From positions 25,661-89,660 of the forward strand of contig JBMOMT010000042.1 of the NCBI GenBank assembly GCA_049324835.1: a DNA stretch of 64,000 bases, in the 5' to 3' direction. Position numbers and translations under genes: made by a program. The DNA is from JBMOMT01 sp049324835. GTDB taxonomy: Bacteria > Chloroflexota > Anaerolineae > CAYNKW01. Positions 1 to 8,584 of the stretch are shown in pieces (position 1 is the stretch's first letter; every line of letters begins with the position of its first letter). The notes under the pieces were generated by a model. It did not search any database. It was not told the DNA's origin and worked only from the letters and a program-made list of their open reading frames with translations.

Positions 1-2
1 TG

Positions 3-302
3 CTGCAAGTGAACCAGATCACGCTCGATCTGGATCGCCACGAGGCTTTGGTGGCCGGTCAGTCTATCGAGCTCACGGCCACCGAGTTCGAGTTTCTGCG
101 GGCGATGATGGAACATCCCGGCCATGCCTTCACCCGGCTGGAGCTCATCGAGCGCGCCCTGGGCTACGAATACGAAGGGCTGGAACGCACCGTCGACAGC
201 CACATCAAGAACCTGCGCCGCAAGGTCGAGCCAGATCCCAAAAACCCCACTCATATCGAGACGGTCTATGGCGTGGGGTATCGACTGCGGGGAGAGCCAT
301 GA
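3..302 (+). CDS. OmpR/PhoB-type response regulator, C-terminal DNA-binding domain (5' partial)
   Basis: The reading frame is open from the left edge of the window, so only the C-terminal 99 residues are present and the receiver domain lies outside. The residues form a winged-helix effector domain of the OmpR/PhoB class: a beta hairpin, then an LTATEFEFLRAMMEHPG helix, the recognition helix region ending ERTVDSHIKNLRRKVEPDP, and the C-terminal wing ETVYGVGYRLRGEP, all typical of this family. The stop codon overlaps the start of the downstream kinase gene by 4 bases (ATGA), so the pair is translationally coupled and is a two-component system. Target genes and signal cannot be deduced. Confidence 0.93.
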   Translation: MQVNQITLDLDRHEALVAGQSIELTATEFEFLRAMMEHPGHAFTRLELIERALGYEYEGLERTVDSHIKNLRRKVEPDPKNPTHIETVYGVGYRLRGEP

Positions 303-1693
303 GCCTGTTGAACAAGCTGTGGGTGCGCCTGACGCTGGCCTTCACGCTGGTCATCCTGATGGCCGTAGGAGCCATCGCCGTCTTGATCAACCAGACCACC
401 GATATCGGCTTCCGCCAGTACGTCACCCACAGCGGCATGAGAGCCTCTGGCAGCGGAGTGCAACAACTGGCCGCTTTTTACGAGCAGCAGGGCAGTTGGG
501 AAGGGGTGGAAAGCCTGCTGGGGCAGGGAATCGTTCTCGACAGACCGGGGGGCCTGCCCATGCCCGGCATGAGAGACCTCCGGTTGGACGTGTTACTCAC
601 CGATGCCCACGGCAAGGTGATCTATGACAGCGCCGACCGCGCCACCGGCAAGCGGCTCAGCAACCGCGAAAAATCGAGAGCTGTGGCCATCAACTCGGTG
701 GATGGCGCCCAGGTGATCGGTTACCTGCTGCTGGCTTCGTCAGACGCCCCCGACTGGCTGGGCACGCTGGAACAACAGTTTCTGGGCCGCGTGCAGCGGG
801 TGCTGCTCATCACCGGCGCACTGGCCGTGGGCCTGGGCCTGATCGCCAGCGCACTGCTCAGCCACAGCCTGGTCGCCCCATTGCAACGCCTGGCTACCGC
901 TGCCCGCGCCGTTGCCGGCGGCGACCTGGGTCAACAGGTCCGGGTGGAAGGCAGCACCGAGATCGCCGACGTGGGCCGAGCCTTTAACGAAATGACCACC
1001 GCCCTCGAAGAAAGCGAAAGCTTGCGTCGAAACATGGTGGCCGATGTAGCCCACGAACTGCGCACGCCGCTCAGTGTGCTCCAGGGCAACCTGCGCGCCA
1101 TCCTGGACGGCGTTTACCCCCTGGAAAAACAAGAGATGGCCCTGTTGTACGACGAGACCCGCCTGCTGGGCCGCCTGGTGAATGACCTGCACGAGCTGGC
1201 TCAGGCCGAAGCGGGCCAATTGAGCATCCACCCCTACCCCACCGACGTCATCCACGTCGTCCGGACCACGGTCACCAACTTTGAGCCGGCTGCCGAGGAC
1301 AAATCGATCCGGCTGACCGCCACCCTCCCCCCCGCCCTGCCGCCTGTTCTGGTCGATCCTGACCGGCTGGCCCAGGTGTTGCGCAACCTGCTGACCAACG
1401 CCCTGCGCCACACCCCAGAGGGTCAACCGATCACTGTGGCGGCCTCGCTGATCGACGGCGCGGTCGAGATCGCAGTGACCGATCGGGGCGAGGGCATCGC
1501 CACCCAGGATCTGCCCTATGTGTTCGACCGCTTTTATCGCGCCGAACGATCCCGCAGCCGGACGGAGGGTGGGGCCGGGCTGGGATTGGCCATCGTCAAA
1601 GCCATCGTGGAGGCCCACCGCGGTCAGGTGAGCGCCACCAGCGACGGCCCCGGCCAGGGCAGCACGTTTCGTGTGCGGCTGCCGCTGGCCTGA
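299..1693 (+). CDS. Membrane sensor histidine kinase
   Basis: The 464-residue protein has one transmembrane helix near residues 8-30, an extracytoplasmic sensor region of about 135 residues, a second helix near 168-190, a HAMP linker, a HisKA domain with the phospho-acceptor in VAHELRTPLS (His252), and a HATPase domain. In the latter the N box (NLLTNALRHTPEG), the G1 box DRGEG (about 395) and the G2 box GGAGLGLAIV (about 424) are complete, so it should be an active kinase. It autophosphorylates and passes the phosphate to the regulator encoded immediately upstream, whose stop overlaps its ATG. The sensor region has no domain I recognise. A strong terminator follows at once, so this operon ends here. 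Confidence 0.95.
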   Translation: MSLLNKLWVRLTLAFTLVILMAVGAIAVLINQTTDIGFRQYVTHSGMRASGSGVQQLAAFYEQQGSWEGVESLLGQGIVLDRPGGLPMPGMRDLRLDVLLTDAHGKVIYDSADRATGKRLSNREKSRAVAINSVDGAQVIGYLLLASSDAPDWLGTLEQQFLGRVQRVLLITGALAVGLGLIASALLSHSLVAPLQRLATAARAVAGGDLGQQVRVEGSTEIADVGRAFNEMTTALEESESLRRNMVADVAHELRTPLSVLQGNLRAILDGVYPLEKQEMALLYDETRLLGRLVNDLHELAQAEAGQLSIHPYPTDVIHVVRTTVTNFEPAAEDKSIRLTATLPPALPPVLVDPDRLAQVLRNLLTNALRHTPEGQPITVAASLIDGAVEIAVTDRGEGIATQDLPYVFDRFYRAERSRSRTEGGAGLGLAIVKAIVEAHRGQVSATSDGPGQGSTFRVRLPLA

Positions 1694-1701
1694 GCTATCC
1701 C

Positions 1702-1743
1702 AAAAAGAGGCCCGATGGACGTCCATCGGGCCTCTTTTTTTTT
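1702..1743 (+). terminator. Rho-independent terminator, probably bidirectional
   Basis: A perfect 19-base inverted repeat (1702-1720 and 1721-1739, arm AAAAAGAGGCCCGATGGAC) is followed by a run of Ts to 1743. The left arm begins with five As, so it also gives a U-run when read on the minus strand, where it lies just beyond the stop of the mttB-like gene ending at 1744. It therefore separates the convergent kinase and methyltransferase genes. Confidence 0.92.
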
Positions 1744-3198
1744 TCACCTGCCGGTCTCGCGGGCCTCGGCCGCTTGTAGAACCGCCTGGATCTGCTCCGC
1801 CACGCCAGTCGCCAGAGGGGGCGGCCGGTGCTCTCGGACGATCTGTTGCAGCCTGGATCGGATACGATCCGACATCGTCAGGCTGCCGGCAGCCTGCCAG
1901 TTGACCCACGGCTCGCGATCCATCAGCGTGGGCGACCAGATCTCGGCGCGGCACCGCCGGGCCGTCTCTTTGGTCGACATGAACTGACCGCCCGGGCCAA
2001 CACGCTCGATCAGGTCGAGCATCAGCGTATCGTCGCTCACCTCGATGCCGCGCATGATGCGCCGGGCCATAGCGATGATCTCGTCGTTCATGATCAACAT
2101 TTCCAGCGAGCCAATATCGGCGCAGTCTAAAAAGCCCACGTCGTGCACCAGGGTGGCGCCGCTCAATCCAGAGAGTATCACCTGCACCGTGCTCTCGATG
2201 GCTGCCTGAAGATCGACCACTTTGGCCTCCGAGGCGCCTGCCGTGCCCATAAAAGGCAACCCCAGATAGCGGGAAATATCGGCCATGGCGGCGCTAAAGA
2301 GACTCATCTCCGGTCCACCGTAGGCCGGGCGGCCCGTGCGCAGGTCCATCGGCTGCGGCACGCCGCCAATGCACACCGGCGCGCCCCGTTTTTTCAATTG
2401 GATGGCTGCCAGACCACACAACACACCTGCCAGGTAGGAAACCAGCAAGCCGGCGCCGGTGATGGGCGCGGTCGAGCCGAGGCTGCCACCGCCAATGTGT
2501 ACGATGGGAATGTCGTGCTCGGCGGCCCAAAAGGCATTGGCCAGGTCGTCGTCTGTCTGCACCAGCGGGGACTGGTACGTGCCAAAGAAGGCGAAAAACG
2601 GCCGCTCGCGCAGCGCCTTTTCGCTGCCCGCCACGGCCACGGCCATCTGGTAGATGTCTGAAACCTGTTGCGGCGCAAAAGCCCAGGCCAGGATGGGTTT
2701 GGTCGTGCTGACCACCATCTCGGCAAACTCGTAGACCGAAGCCAGCCGGTGGTGAACGTCGCCGATCAACCCCAACGACATGACATAGTCGATGTTTTCC
2801 AGAGCATCACACACGCGCGCCGTCAGGGCCGGATCGCCGCGGCGCGTCTTGCGTCGCTGGCCGGTTTCCGGATCGATGAAGTAGGTGCAGGTGGGGCCGG
2901 GGCCAAAATAGACGCGGTCGGGCACGATCTGGAGCGCGCGCTGGCCGTCACGGCTCCAGAGCGTAAAAGAACGGGGGCTGGCCGCCACTGCGTCTTGCAC
3001 GACGTGCGGCGGCAGGCGCAGGCGCACACCGTCGATGCGCGCGCCAGCCGCTGCCAACAACTCGCGCGCCTCCGGGTTCAGCACATCGACCCCGGTGCGG
3101 TTCAGACATTCCAGCGTAGCCAGATACAGTTTTTCGATCTGTCGGTCTGAAAGGACGCGAAACTGCGGCGTCTGGTGAGCGTGATAGTTTGTGTCCAT
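1744..3198 (-). CDS. MttB-family (trimethylamine methyltransferase-like) protein, non-pyrrolysine, copy 1
   Basis: The 484-residue product belongs to the MttB superfamily, whose members move a methyl group from a quaternary or tertiary amine to a cognate corrinoid protein. Family hallmarks are the N-terminal GVDVLNPEARELLAAAGA segment and the late TLVHDVGFLDCADIGSLEM block. The reading frame has no internal TAG, so this is a non-pyrrolysine member; characterised relatives of that type act on glycine betaine, proline betaine, carnitine or gamma-butyrobetaine. The open frame continues upstream, but the ATG at 3198 is chosen because AGGAG lies about 11 bases before it and family similarity starts there. 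It is the second gene after the aminotransferase starting at 4394. No corrinoid partner is nearby, so the methyl acceptor is unknown. Confidence 0.9.
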   Translation of the reverse strand: MDTNYHAHQTPQFRVLSDRQIEKLYLATLECLNRTGVDVLNPEARELLAAAGARIDGVRLRLPPHVVQDAVAASPRSFTLWSRDGQRALQIVPDRVYFGPGPTCTYFIDPETGQRRKTRRGDPALTARVCDALENIDYVMSLGLIGDVHHRLASVYEFAEMVVSTTKPILAWAFAPQQVSDIYQMAVAVAGSEKALRERPFFAFFGTYQSPLVQTDDDLANAFWAAEHDIPIVHIGGGSLGSTAPITGAGLLVSYLAGVLCGLAAIQLKKRGAPVCIGGVPQPMDLRTGRPAYGGPEMSLFSAAMADISRYLGLPFMGTAGASEAKVVDLQAAIESTVQVILSGLSGATLVHDVGFLDCADIGSLEMLIMNDEIIAMARRIMRGIEVSDDTLMLDLIERVGPGGQFMSTKETARRCRAEIWSPTLMDREPWVNWQAAGSLTMSDRIRSRLQQIVREHRPPPLATGVAEQIQAVLQAAEARETGR

Positions 3199-3227
3199 CG
3201 CCTTGTTATCACTCCTTCGGACGATCC

Positions 3228-4394
3228 TCACAAGAGTTTTTTCAGCGCATCGGCCATGCGCTGCAACGCTTTCTGGACGTTCTCGTAAGAGTTGGCGTAA
3301 GAGAGGCGTAGATAACCCTCGCCATGCTGCCCAAAGGCCGTGCCCGGTAGCAAAGCCACGCCCGCCTCTTCCAAAAGGTAAACAGCCAGCTCGTCTACAG
3401 GCCGGCCAAAAGCTTTGACGTTGGGAAAGGCGTAAAAAGCTCCCTGGGGCGTCAGACAGTGCACACCAGGGATGGCATTCAGCCCTTCGACGATCAGGGC
3501 ACGGCGGCGGCGAAATTCCTGGCGCATGGCCTCGACCGCATCCTGAGGGCCCAACACGGCTTCCAGACCGGCGTGCTGGGTAAAAGTGGCCGTGCAGCCC
3601 ACCGAGTGGGTCAGCAGCAGGTCGATCCTGGCAGCCAGTGGTTGGGGCATGAGGCCGTAGCCCAGCCGCCAGCCGGTCATGGCGTAGGTCTTGGAAAAAC
3701 CATCCACCACGATGGTGCGCCCGGCCATGCCGGGCAACGCAACGATGCTGGGGGCGTCGCCTTCGTAGGTGAGCCGGGCATAGATCTCGTCCGAGAGCAG
3801 CCACAGATCGTGACGCCGGGCCACCTCGGCGATGCAGGCCAGAGCCTGCGACGATAACACGCTGCCGGTGGGGTTGCCCGGTGAGTTGAGGATGATCATC
3901 CGGGTGCGTGGCGATAACCGGGCCTCCAGTGCTTGTGGATCGAACTCAAAGTTGTGCGTTTCACTCAGGGGCAGCGGCACCGGTTTGGCGCCCGTGATGC
4001 CGATGGCCGCTGCGTAGGATGGAAAACCAGGATCGGGATAGATCACCTCGTCGCCCGCTTCGAGCAGCGCCAGCATGGGCAGCAGCAACAACAGCTTGGC
4101 GCCGGGCGCTACCACCACCTGTTCGGCGGTAAACGCGAGCCCGCGGCGCGCGCCGGCGTCCTGGGCCAATGCCTGGCGTAACTCGAAAACACCAGACGGA
4201 GGATTGTAACGGGTTTTGCCGGCGCTGATGGCGCGCATCCCGGCCTCGGTGACGTGGGGATAGGTATCGAAATCTGGCTGGCCTATTTCCAGGTGGATGA
4301 TCTCTCGGCCCTGAGCCTCCAGCGCCTGGGCCCGGGCCAGCACGGCGTAGGCCCCTTCGGGCCTCAGGTGGCTGATGCGACGCGCAAAAGACAT
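3228..4394 (-). CDS. Class I/II PLP-dependent aminotransferase
   Basis: The 388-residue protein has the full fold-type I aminotransferase signature: EIGQPDFDTYP near residue 36, NSPGNPTGSVL with the conserved Asn at 170, SDEIYARLTY with the PLP-nitrogen Asp at 202, and the Schiff-base lysine in DGFSKTYAMTGWRLGYG (Lys235). It is closest in style to the aspartate/aromatic aminotransferase branch found in many bacteria, and the amino donor cannot be read from sequence. It is the first gene of a two-gene minus-strand unit with the mttB-like gene 29 bases downstream, behind a near-consensus promoter (4447-4475) and a GAGGAGG ribosome site. The pairing suggests that demethylation and transamination act on the same nitrogen compound. 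Confidence 0.93.
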   Translation of the reverse strand: MSFARRISHLRPEGAYAVLARAQALEAQGREIIHLEIGQPDFDTYPHVTEAGMRAISAGKTRYNPPSGVFELRQALAQDAGARRGLAFTAEQVVVAPGAKLLLLLPMLALLEAGDEVIYPDPGFPSYAAAIGITGAKPVPLPLSETHNFEFDPQALEARLSPRTRMIILNSPGNPTGSVLSSQALACIAEVARRHDLWLLSDEIYARLTYEGDAPSIVALPGMAGRTIVVDGFSKTYAMTGWRLGYGLMPQPLAARIDLLLTHSVGCTATFTQHAGLEAVLGPQDAVEAMRQEFRRRRALIVEGLNAIPGVHCLTPQGAFYAFPNVKAFGRPVDELAVYLLEEAGVALLPGTAFGQHGEGYLRLSYANSYENVQKALQRMADALKKLL

Positions 4395-4446
4395 GACGCT
4401 CCTCCTCGATCAGCGGCACAAAAGTGTAGAACAATGACGCCAGATC

Positions 4447-4475
4447 ATTTTATCACGAGATGTATGGTTAGTCAA
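4447..4475 (-). promoter_or_regulatory. Sigma-70-type promoter for the minus-strand aminotransferase-mttB unit
   Basis: On the minus strand TTGACT (4470-4475) and TAAAAT (4447-4452) are separated by exactly 17 bases, about 50 bases ahead of the aminotransferase start. It is back to back with the plus-strand promoter at 4534-4562. An imperfect AT-rich inverted repeat between them (about 4502-4529) could be an operator. Confidence 0.75.
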
Positions 4476-4533
4476 ATAAGATGTGTTAACGCGGCTTGAA
4501 AATATATTATGAACGATAAATCATATATCTTTT

Positions 4534-4562
4534 TTGACATCCCGGTCTTTTTGGAGTAAAAT
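4534..4562 (+). promoter_or_regulatory. Sigma-70-type promoter for the plus-strand mttB unit
   Basis: TTGACA (4534-4539) and TAAAAT (4557-4562) are separated by 17 bases, 37 bases before the ATG at 4600. Together with the minus-strand promoter it forms a divergent pair in a 205-base intergenic region. Confidence 0.8.
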
Positions 4563-4599
4563 GTTGCCACTTGAGCCTTGAAAAACAAAGGAGTTGAAC

Positions 4600-6051
4600 A
4601 TGATCCAGACGCACGGTTTAAGTTTGACCAGCGCTCACTATGCGCGGTTGGGGCCTCAGGAACGCGAAAAAATTCACCAGGCCTCCCTGGAGATCTTGGA
4701 GCGAGTCGGTGTGGACGTGCATCACGAGCCGGCGCGCCAACTGTTGATCAAAGGCGGCGCCCAGGCCGATGGCATCCGCATCCGCCTGCCGGAATACATG
4801 GTCGCCAGCGCGCTGAGGCTCGTCCCACGGCGGATGACGCTGTACGACCGCCATGGCCGGGTGGCTATGCGCGCCTGGGACTATAACACCTGTTACGGCG
4901 GCGGCTCCGACTGCCTCAACATCCTGGATCATCGCACCGGCCAGCGCCGTCGTCCCATGTTGGAGGATGTGCGCGACGCCGTGCGCGTGCAGGATGCCCT
5001 AAAAGAGATCAGCTTTGTCATGTCGATGGTGCTGCCCAAAGACGTAGACCCCAATGTCTACGACCGCTATCAGATGGAGGTGATGCTCAACCACACCATC
5101 AAGCCTATCGTCTTTGTCACGCCCGATTTCGAAGGCTGCAAAGCGGCGGTCGAGATGTGTGAGGTGGTGGCCGGCAGCGCCGAGGGTTTTCAGCGTAAAC
5201 CCTTTGCCACCTGCTACATCAACGTCACCTCTGGCCTCACGGCCAATCAGGAGGCTCTGCAAAAGTGTATGTATCTGGCTGAAAAAGGTCTACCCATGCT
5301 CTACATCCCACTCAATGCGGCGGGCGTCAACTCGCCGGCGACCACAGCCGGCTGCCTGGCCTCGATGAACGCCGGCATCCTCCTGGGCATCGTGCTGGCC
5401 CAGTTGGTGCGTCCCGGCACGCCGGTGGCCGTGCCCGGCTGGAACGGCGGGCCTTACAACCTCAAGACGATGGTGGGCAATTACGTGCTGGCCGACGAGC
5501 AGGGCGTGGCCACCGAGATGGGTAAACACTACAACCTGCCGGTCTTTGGCCTGGGCGGCTCCACCGATTCCAAAGTGCTGGACCAGCAGGCCGGTTTCGA
5601 GGCCTGCATCAGCCTGACCACAGCGCTGCTACACGGGGCCAACATCGTCCACGACGTGGGTTTCATGGACTCTGGGTTACAGGCCTCGTTGCAGCTCATG
5701 GCCATTTGTGATGATTTCATCGGCTTTTTGCGGGCGGCGACTGCCGGTGTGGTGGTAGACGACGAAACGCTGGCGTTGGATGTCATCGAAGAGCTGGGGC
5801 CCACCGGCGATTACCTGAGCCACGCCCACACCATGAAGCATTTTCGTGAGCCCTATTACTCCCAACTGGCCGACAAGGGCGTCTATGCCCAGTGGCTGGA
5901 AAAAGGCGGCACCACCGCCGAAACGCGCGCCGCCAGACAACTGGATAAAATCCTCAAGAGCCACGAATCGGAACCGCTGCCGCCCGACGTACAAAAAGAC
6001 CTCAAAAAGATCGTCGAGCGCGAGCAGGCCTGGAGCGATAGCCGCAGTTAG
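4600..6051 (+). CDS. MttB-family (trimethylamine methyltransferase-like) protein, non-pyrrolysine, copy 2
   Basis: The 483-residue protein is a paralogue of the product encoded at 1744-3198, sharing the GVDVHHEPARQLLIKGGAQ and NIVHDVGFMDSGLQASLQL blocks and the C-terminal LALDVIEELGPTGDYLSH segment. There is no in-frame amber codon, so it is a non-pyrrolysine MttB homologue, predicted to be a corrinoid-dependent methyltransferase for a methylated amine. A TTG at 4594 could extend it by two residues, but AAAGGAG at 4587-4593 is spaced correctly only for the ATG at 4600. It opens a plus-strand unit with a trans-sulfuration enzyme and two hydroxyacid dehydrogenases. The substrate is unknown. Confidence 0.92.
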   Translation: MIQTHGLSLTSAHYARLGPQEREKIHQASLEILERVGVDVHHEPARQLLIKGGAQADGIRIRLPEYMVASALRLVPRRMTLYDRHGRVAMRAWDYNTCYGGGSDCLNILDHRTGQRRRPMLEDVRDAVRVQDALKEISFVMSMVLPKDVDPNVYDRYQMEVMLNHTIKPIVFVTPDFEGCKAAVEMCEVVAGSAEGFQRKPFATCYINVTSGLTANQEALQKCMYLAEKGLPMLYIPLNAAGVNSPATTAGCLASMNAGILLGIVLAQLVRPGTPVAVPGWNGGPYNLKTMVGNYVLADEQGVATEMGKHYNLPVFGLGGSTDSKVLDQQAGFEACISLTTALLHGANIVHDVGFMDSGLQASLQLMAICDDFIGFLRAATAGVVVDDETLALDVIEELGPTGDYLSHAHTMKHFREPYYSQLADKGVYAQWLEKGGTTAETRAARQLDKILKSHESEPLPPDVQKDLKKIVEREQAWSDSRS

Positions 6052-6073
6052 CCCAACCTCAAGGAGAAAAATC

Positions 6074-7321
6074 ATGTCCCCACACCAAGACCTGTTTTTC
6101 ATGCGCCGTCCCTGGCAATTCGATGCCACGACCCAACCTCCAACCCGCGAGGACGCTCACCTGGGTTTCGACACGCGAGCCTTACACGCCGGCTGGCAAC
6201 CGCTGGGCGATCTGGAGCCGTATCGCTCTTTTGTGCCGCCCATCGTGCCCTCGATGACCTATCCCTACACCCGCTTTGAAAAGATCCCCTACCCGGTTTA
6301 CGGTCGCACCAAGACGCCCACCGCCGCGCTCCTGGAAGAGCGGCTGGCCTCGTTGGAAGGCGGCGAGGCCTGCCTCACCGCCGCTTCTGGCTCGCAGGCG
6401 CTGTTCAACCTGATCTTTAACCTGACCCGCCCCGGCGACAATGTGGTCACCACGCTCAATATCTTTGGCGAAGGTTACAAACAGGCCGCCACCATTTTTC
6501 CAGAGCGCTGCAACGTGACGTTCCGCTTTGTGCCAGACCCTGCCAACCCGGATGCCTGGGCGCAGCAGATCGACGGCCAAACCAGGCTGGTCTGGGTGGA
6601 GACGCCCAGCAACCCCACCCTCTTTGTCACCGATATCGCTGCCGTGGCCGATGTGGCCCACGCCCACGGCGCGCCGCTGCTGGTGGATAATACCACCGCC
6701 ACCGCCGCGCTGCAAAAACCGCTGGCCCTGGGCGCCGATATCGTCTTGCTGTCCATCACCAAGTTCCTGGCCGGTAACGCCACCGTGCTGGGTGGCGCGA
6801 TCGTTGGGCCAGAGGCGCTCATCGAGGACGTGCGCTGGAATACCACCGAATTCGTCGGCGCCATCATGCAGCCTTTTGATTCCTGGCTGACGCTGCAATA
6901 TCTGGAGACGCTCTCGCTGCGCATGGCGCGCCACAGCGCCAACTCACAAAAGGTGGCCGAATTCCTGGCCCAACATCCCAGGGTGATCCACGTCAACCAC
7001 ACCGGCCTGCCGGGCCACCCACAATACGCGCTGGCCCAAAAACAGATGGCCGGCCCCGGCGGATTGATGTCCTTCGTGGTGCCGGGTGGCATCGCCGGCG
7101 CAGCCAGGGTCATCGATAGTTTTAAACTCATCTGCCACGCCGTGACCTTTGGCACCAGCCGCAGTGTCTGCATGCATCCACCCACCATCACCCACGAGCA
7201 CATGACGCCCCAGGAGCGAGCGGCGGTGGGCATCGACGACGGCCTGATCCGCCTGTCGGTTGGGCTGGAAGAGCCCGACGATCTCGTCGCCGATCTGGAT
7301 CAGGCGTTGAGCAGGCTGTAG
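6074..7321 (+). CDS. Cys/Met-metabolism PLP-dependent enzyme (trans-sulfuration / O-acyl-homoserine sulfhydrylase type)
   Basis: The 415-residue enzyme is a fold-type I PLP protein of the cystathionine gamma-synthase / methionine gamma-lyase family. Visible signatures are YPVYGRTKTPTAALLEERLASLEGG near 73-97 (the neighbour-subunit phosphate-binding Tyr and Arg), the phosphate-binding ASGSQAL, LLVDNTTAT with Asp205, and SITKFLAGN with Lys230 as the internal aldimine. The start is the ATG after AAGGAGAAAA. It follows the mttB-like gene by 22 bases. Next to a demethylase it might handle a sulfur- or oxygen-linked amino acid, or use a released group to make methionine or homocysteine, but that is inference. 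Confidence 0.88.
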   Translation: MSPHQDLFFMRRPWQFDATTQPPTREDAHLGFDTRALHAGWQPLGDLEPYRSFVPPIVPSMTYPYTRFEKIPYPVYGRTKTPTAALLEERLASLEGGEACLTAASGSQALFNLIFNLTRPGDNVVTTLNIFGEGYKQAATIFPERCNVTFRFVPDPANPDAWAQQIDGQTRLVWVETPSNPTLFVTDIAAVADVAHAHGAPLLVDNTTATAALQKPLALGADIVLLSITKFLAGNATVLGGAIVGPEALIEDVRWNTTEFVGAIMQPFDSWLTLQYLETLSLRMARHSANSQKVAEFLAQHPRVIHVNHTGLPGHPQYALAQKQMAGPGGLMSFVVPGGIAGAARVIDSFKLICHAVTFGTSRSVCMHPPTITHEHMTPQERAAVGIDDGLIRLSVGLEEPDDLVADLDQALSRL

Positions 7322-7353
7322 CCAAGAGTTATCGACAGGTACAGGAGGCAAGC

Positions 7354-8451
7354 ATGGAAACTTTTCTGCCCGTCGAGGTGATTCAGCGTTTCATGATCGA
7401 CGTCTTTCAAGGGTTGGGTGTGCCGCAACAGGATGCCCACATCTGCGCCGATGTGCTCATCGCCTCTGACCTGCGCGGCATCGAGTCGCACGGCGTGGGG
7501 CGGCTCAAATACTATTACGACCGCATCGTGGCCGGCGTGCAATTCCCCCACACCCAGATCGAAATCGTCCGGCAGAGTGAAACCACCGCCCTGCTCGATG
7601 GCCATCACGGCATGGGTCAGGTCATCGCCTACCGCGCCATGCAAATGGCCATCGAAAAGGCGCGGCAGTACGGTGTGGGTGTGGTGACGGTGCGCAACAG
7701 CACCCATTTTGGCATCGCCGGTTATTACCCGCTGATGGCCGCCGAGGCGGGCATGATGGGCCTGACCGTGACCAACGCCCGGCCGGCCATCGCGCCCACC
7801 CACGGCACCGAGCCGATGCTGGGCACCAACCCCATCGCCTTTGCCGCGCCATCGGACCTGGACTTTTGTTTTTGTTTCGACGGCGCCACCTCGATCAGCC
7901 AGCGAGGCAAGATCGAAGTGGCCGCACGGGCCGAAAAGCCGGTGCCCGAAGGCTGGGTCATCGACGCCGCAGGCCAGGCGATCACCGACCCGGACAAAAT
8001 CTTGAAAGACATGGCAACCGCCCAGGCGGCGCTGCTACCGCTGGGCGGCGCGGGTGAGTTGTTTGCCGGTTACAAAGGCTACGACCTGGCCACCGTGGTC
8101 GAGATTCTCTCGGCGGCGTTGGGCGGCGGCGTCTTTATGAAAGACCTGCTGGGTTTTGCCCCCGACGGCTCCCGCCGACCTTACATGCTGGGCCATTTTT
8201 TCCTGGCCATCGACATCGCGCATTTTATCCCGCTGGAGCTGTCGAAACAGATCACGGGCGGCATCATGCGCGCGCTGCAGGCCTCGCGCCAGGCGCCGGG
8301 ACAGGAGCGCATCTATGTGGCCGGCGAAAAAGAGCACGAGCTGTTGGCCATCGTGCGCCGCCGAGGCGTCCCGGTCAACAAGAACCTGCGGCAGGAGCTC
8401 CAGATGATGCGCGATGAACTGAACATCGCCGGTTATGAGGCCCATTTTTAG
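7354..8451 (+). CDS. Malate / L-lactate / ureidoglycolate-type NAD(P) dehydrogenase (Ldh2 family)
   Basis: The 365-residue protein belongs to the Ldh2/MDH2 oxidoreductase family, which is unrelated to Rossmann lactate dehydrogenases. The typical ASDLRGIESHGVGRLKYY segment (with the catalytic His) is near 38-56, followed by NSTHFGIAGYYPLMAAE and GTNPIAFAAPS. Members oxidise 2-hydroxyacids such as L-lactate, malate, L-sulfolactate or ureidoglycolate with NAD(P). The start ATG follows AGGAGG. The gene lies 32 bases after the trans-sulfuration gene in the same unit. The genus of 2-hydroxyacid cannot be told. With the adjacent D-hydroxyacid dehydrogenase it gives the cluster both stereochemical options for a keto/hydroxy-acid intermediate. 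Confidence 0.88.
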   Translation: METFLPVEVIQRFMIDVFQGLGVPQQDAHICADVLIASDLRGIESHGVGRLKYYYDRIVAGVQFPHTQIEIVRQSETTALLDGHHGMGQVIAYRAMQMAIEKARQYGVGVVTVRNSTHFGIAGYYPLMAAEAGMMGLTVTNARPAIAPTHGTEPMLGTNPIAFAAPSDLDFCFCFDGATSISQRGKIEVAARAEKPVPEGWVIDAAGQAITDPDKILKDMATAQAALLPLGGAGELFAGYKGYDLATVVEILSAALGGGVFMKDLLGFAPDGSRRPYMLGHFFLAIDIAHFIPLELSKQITGGIMRALQASRQAPGQERIYVAGEKEHELLAIVRRRGVPVNKNLRQELQMMRDELNIAGYEAHF

Positions 8452-8475
8452 GCCGGCGTCGATCAGAGCCGCCGG

Positions 8476-8506
8476 TTGAGCGTCTCGACTCGCCTTGTGG
8501 TATAAT
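8476..8506 (+). promoter_or_regulatory. Possible internal promoter before the D-hydroxyacid dehydrogenase gene
   Basis: A perfect TATAAT (8501-8506) preceded by TGG forms an extended -10 element. The best -35 is TTGAGC (8476-8481), 19 bases away, which is not ideal. It sits in the 133-base gap before the gene starting at 8585, so that gene could be expressed apart from the mttB unit. Confidence 0.5.
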
Positions 8507-8584
8507 AATGACCACCTGCCAGCCCAGGTGCAAGGCGGTCCTGCGATCGTGCGCCTCGCGCCCCAGATCCGAGGAGGAGGGTCG

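Noticed and set aside
1744..3804. An extended version of the first MttB-like protein (686 codons)
   Set aside because: The extra N-terminal 200 residues overlap the aminotransferase gene on the same strand in another frame and match no domain. The ATG at 3198 with a ribosome site fits the family.
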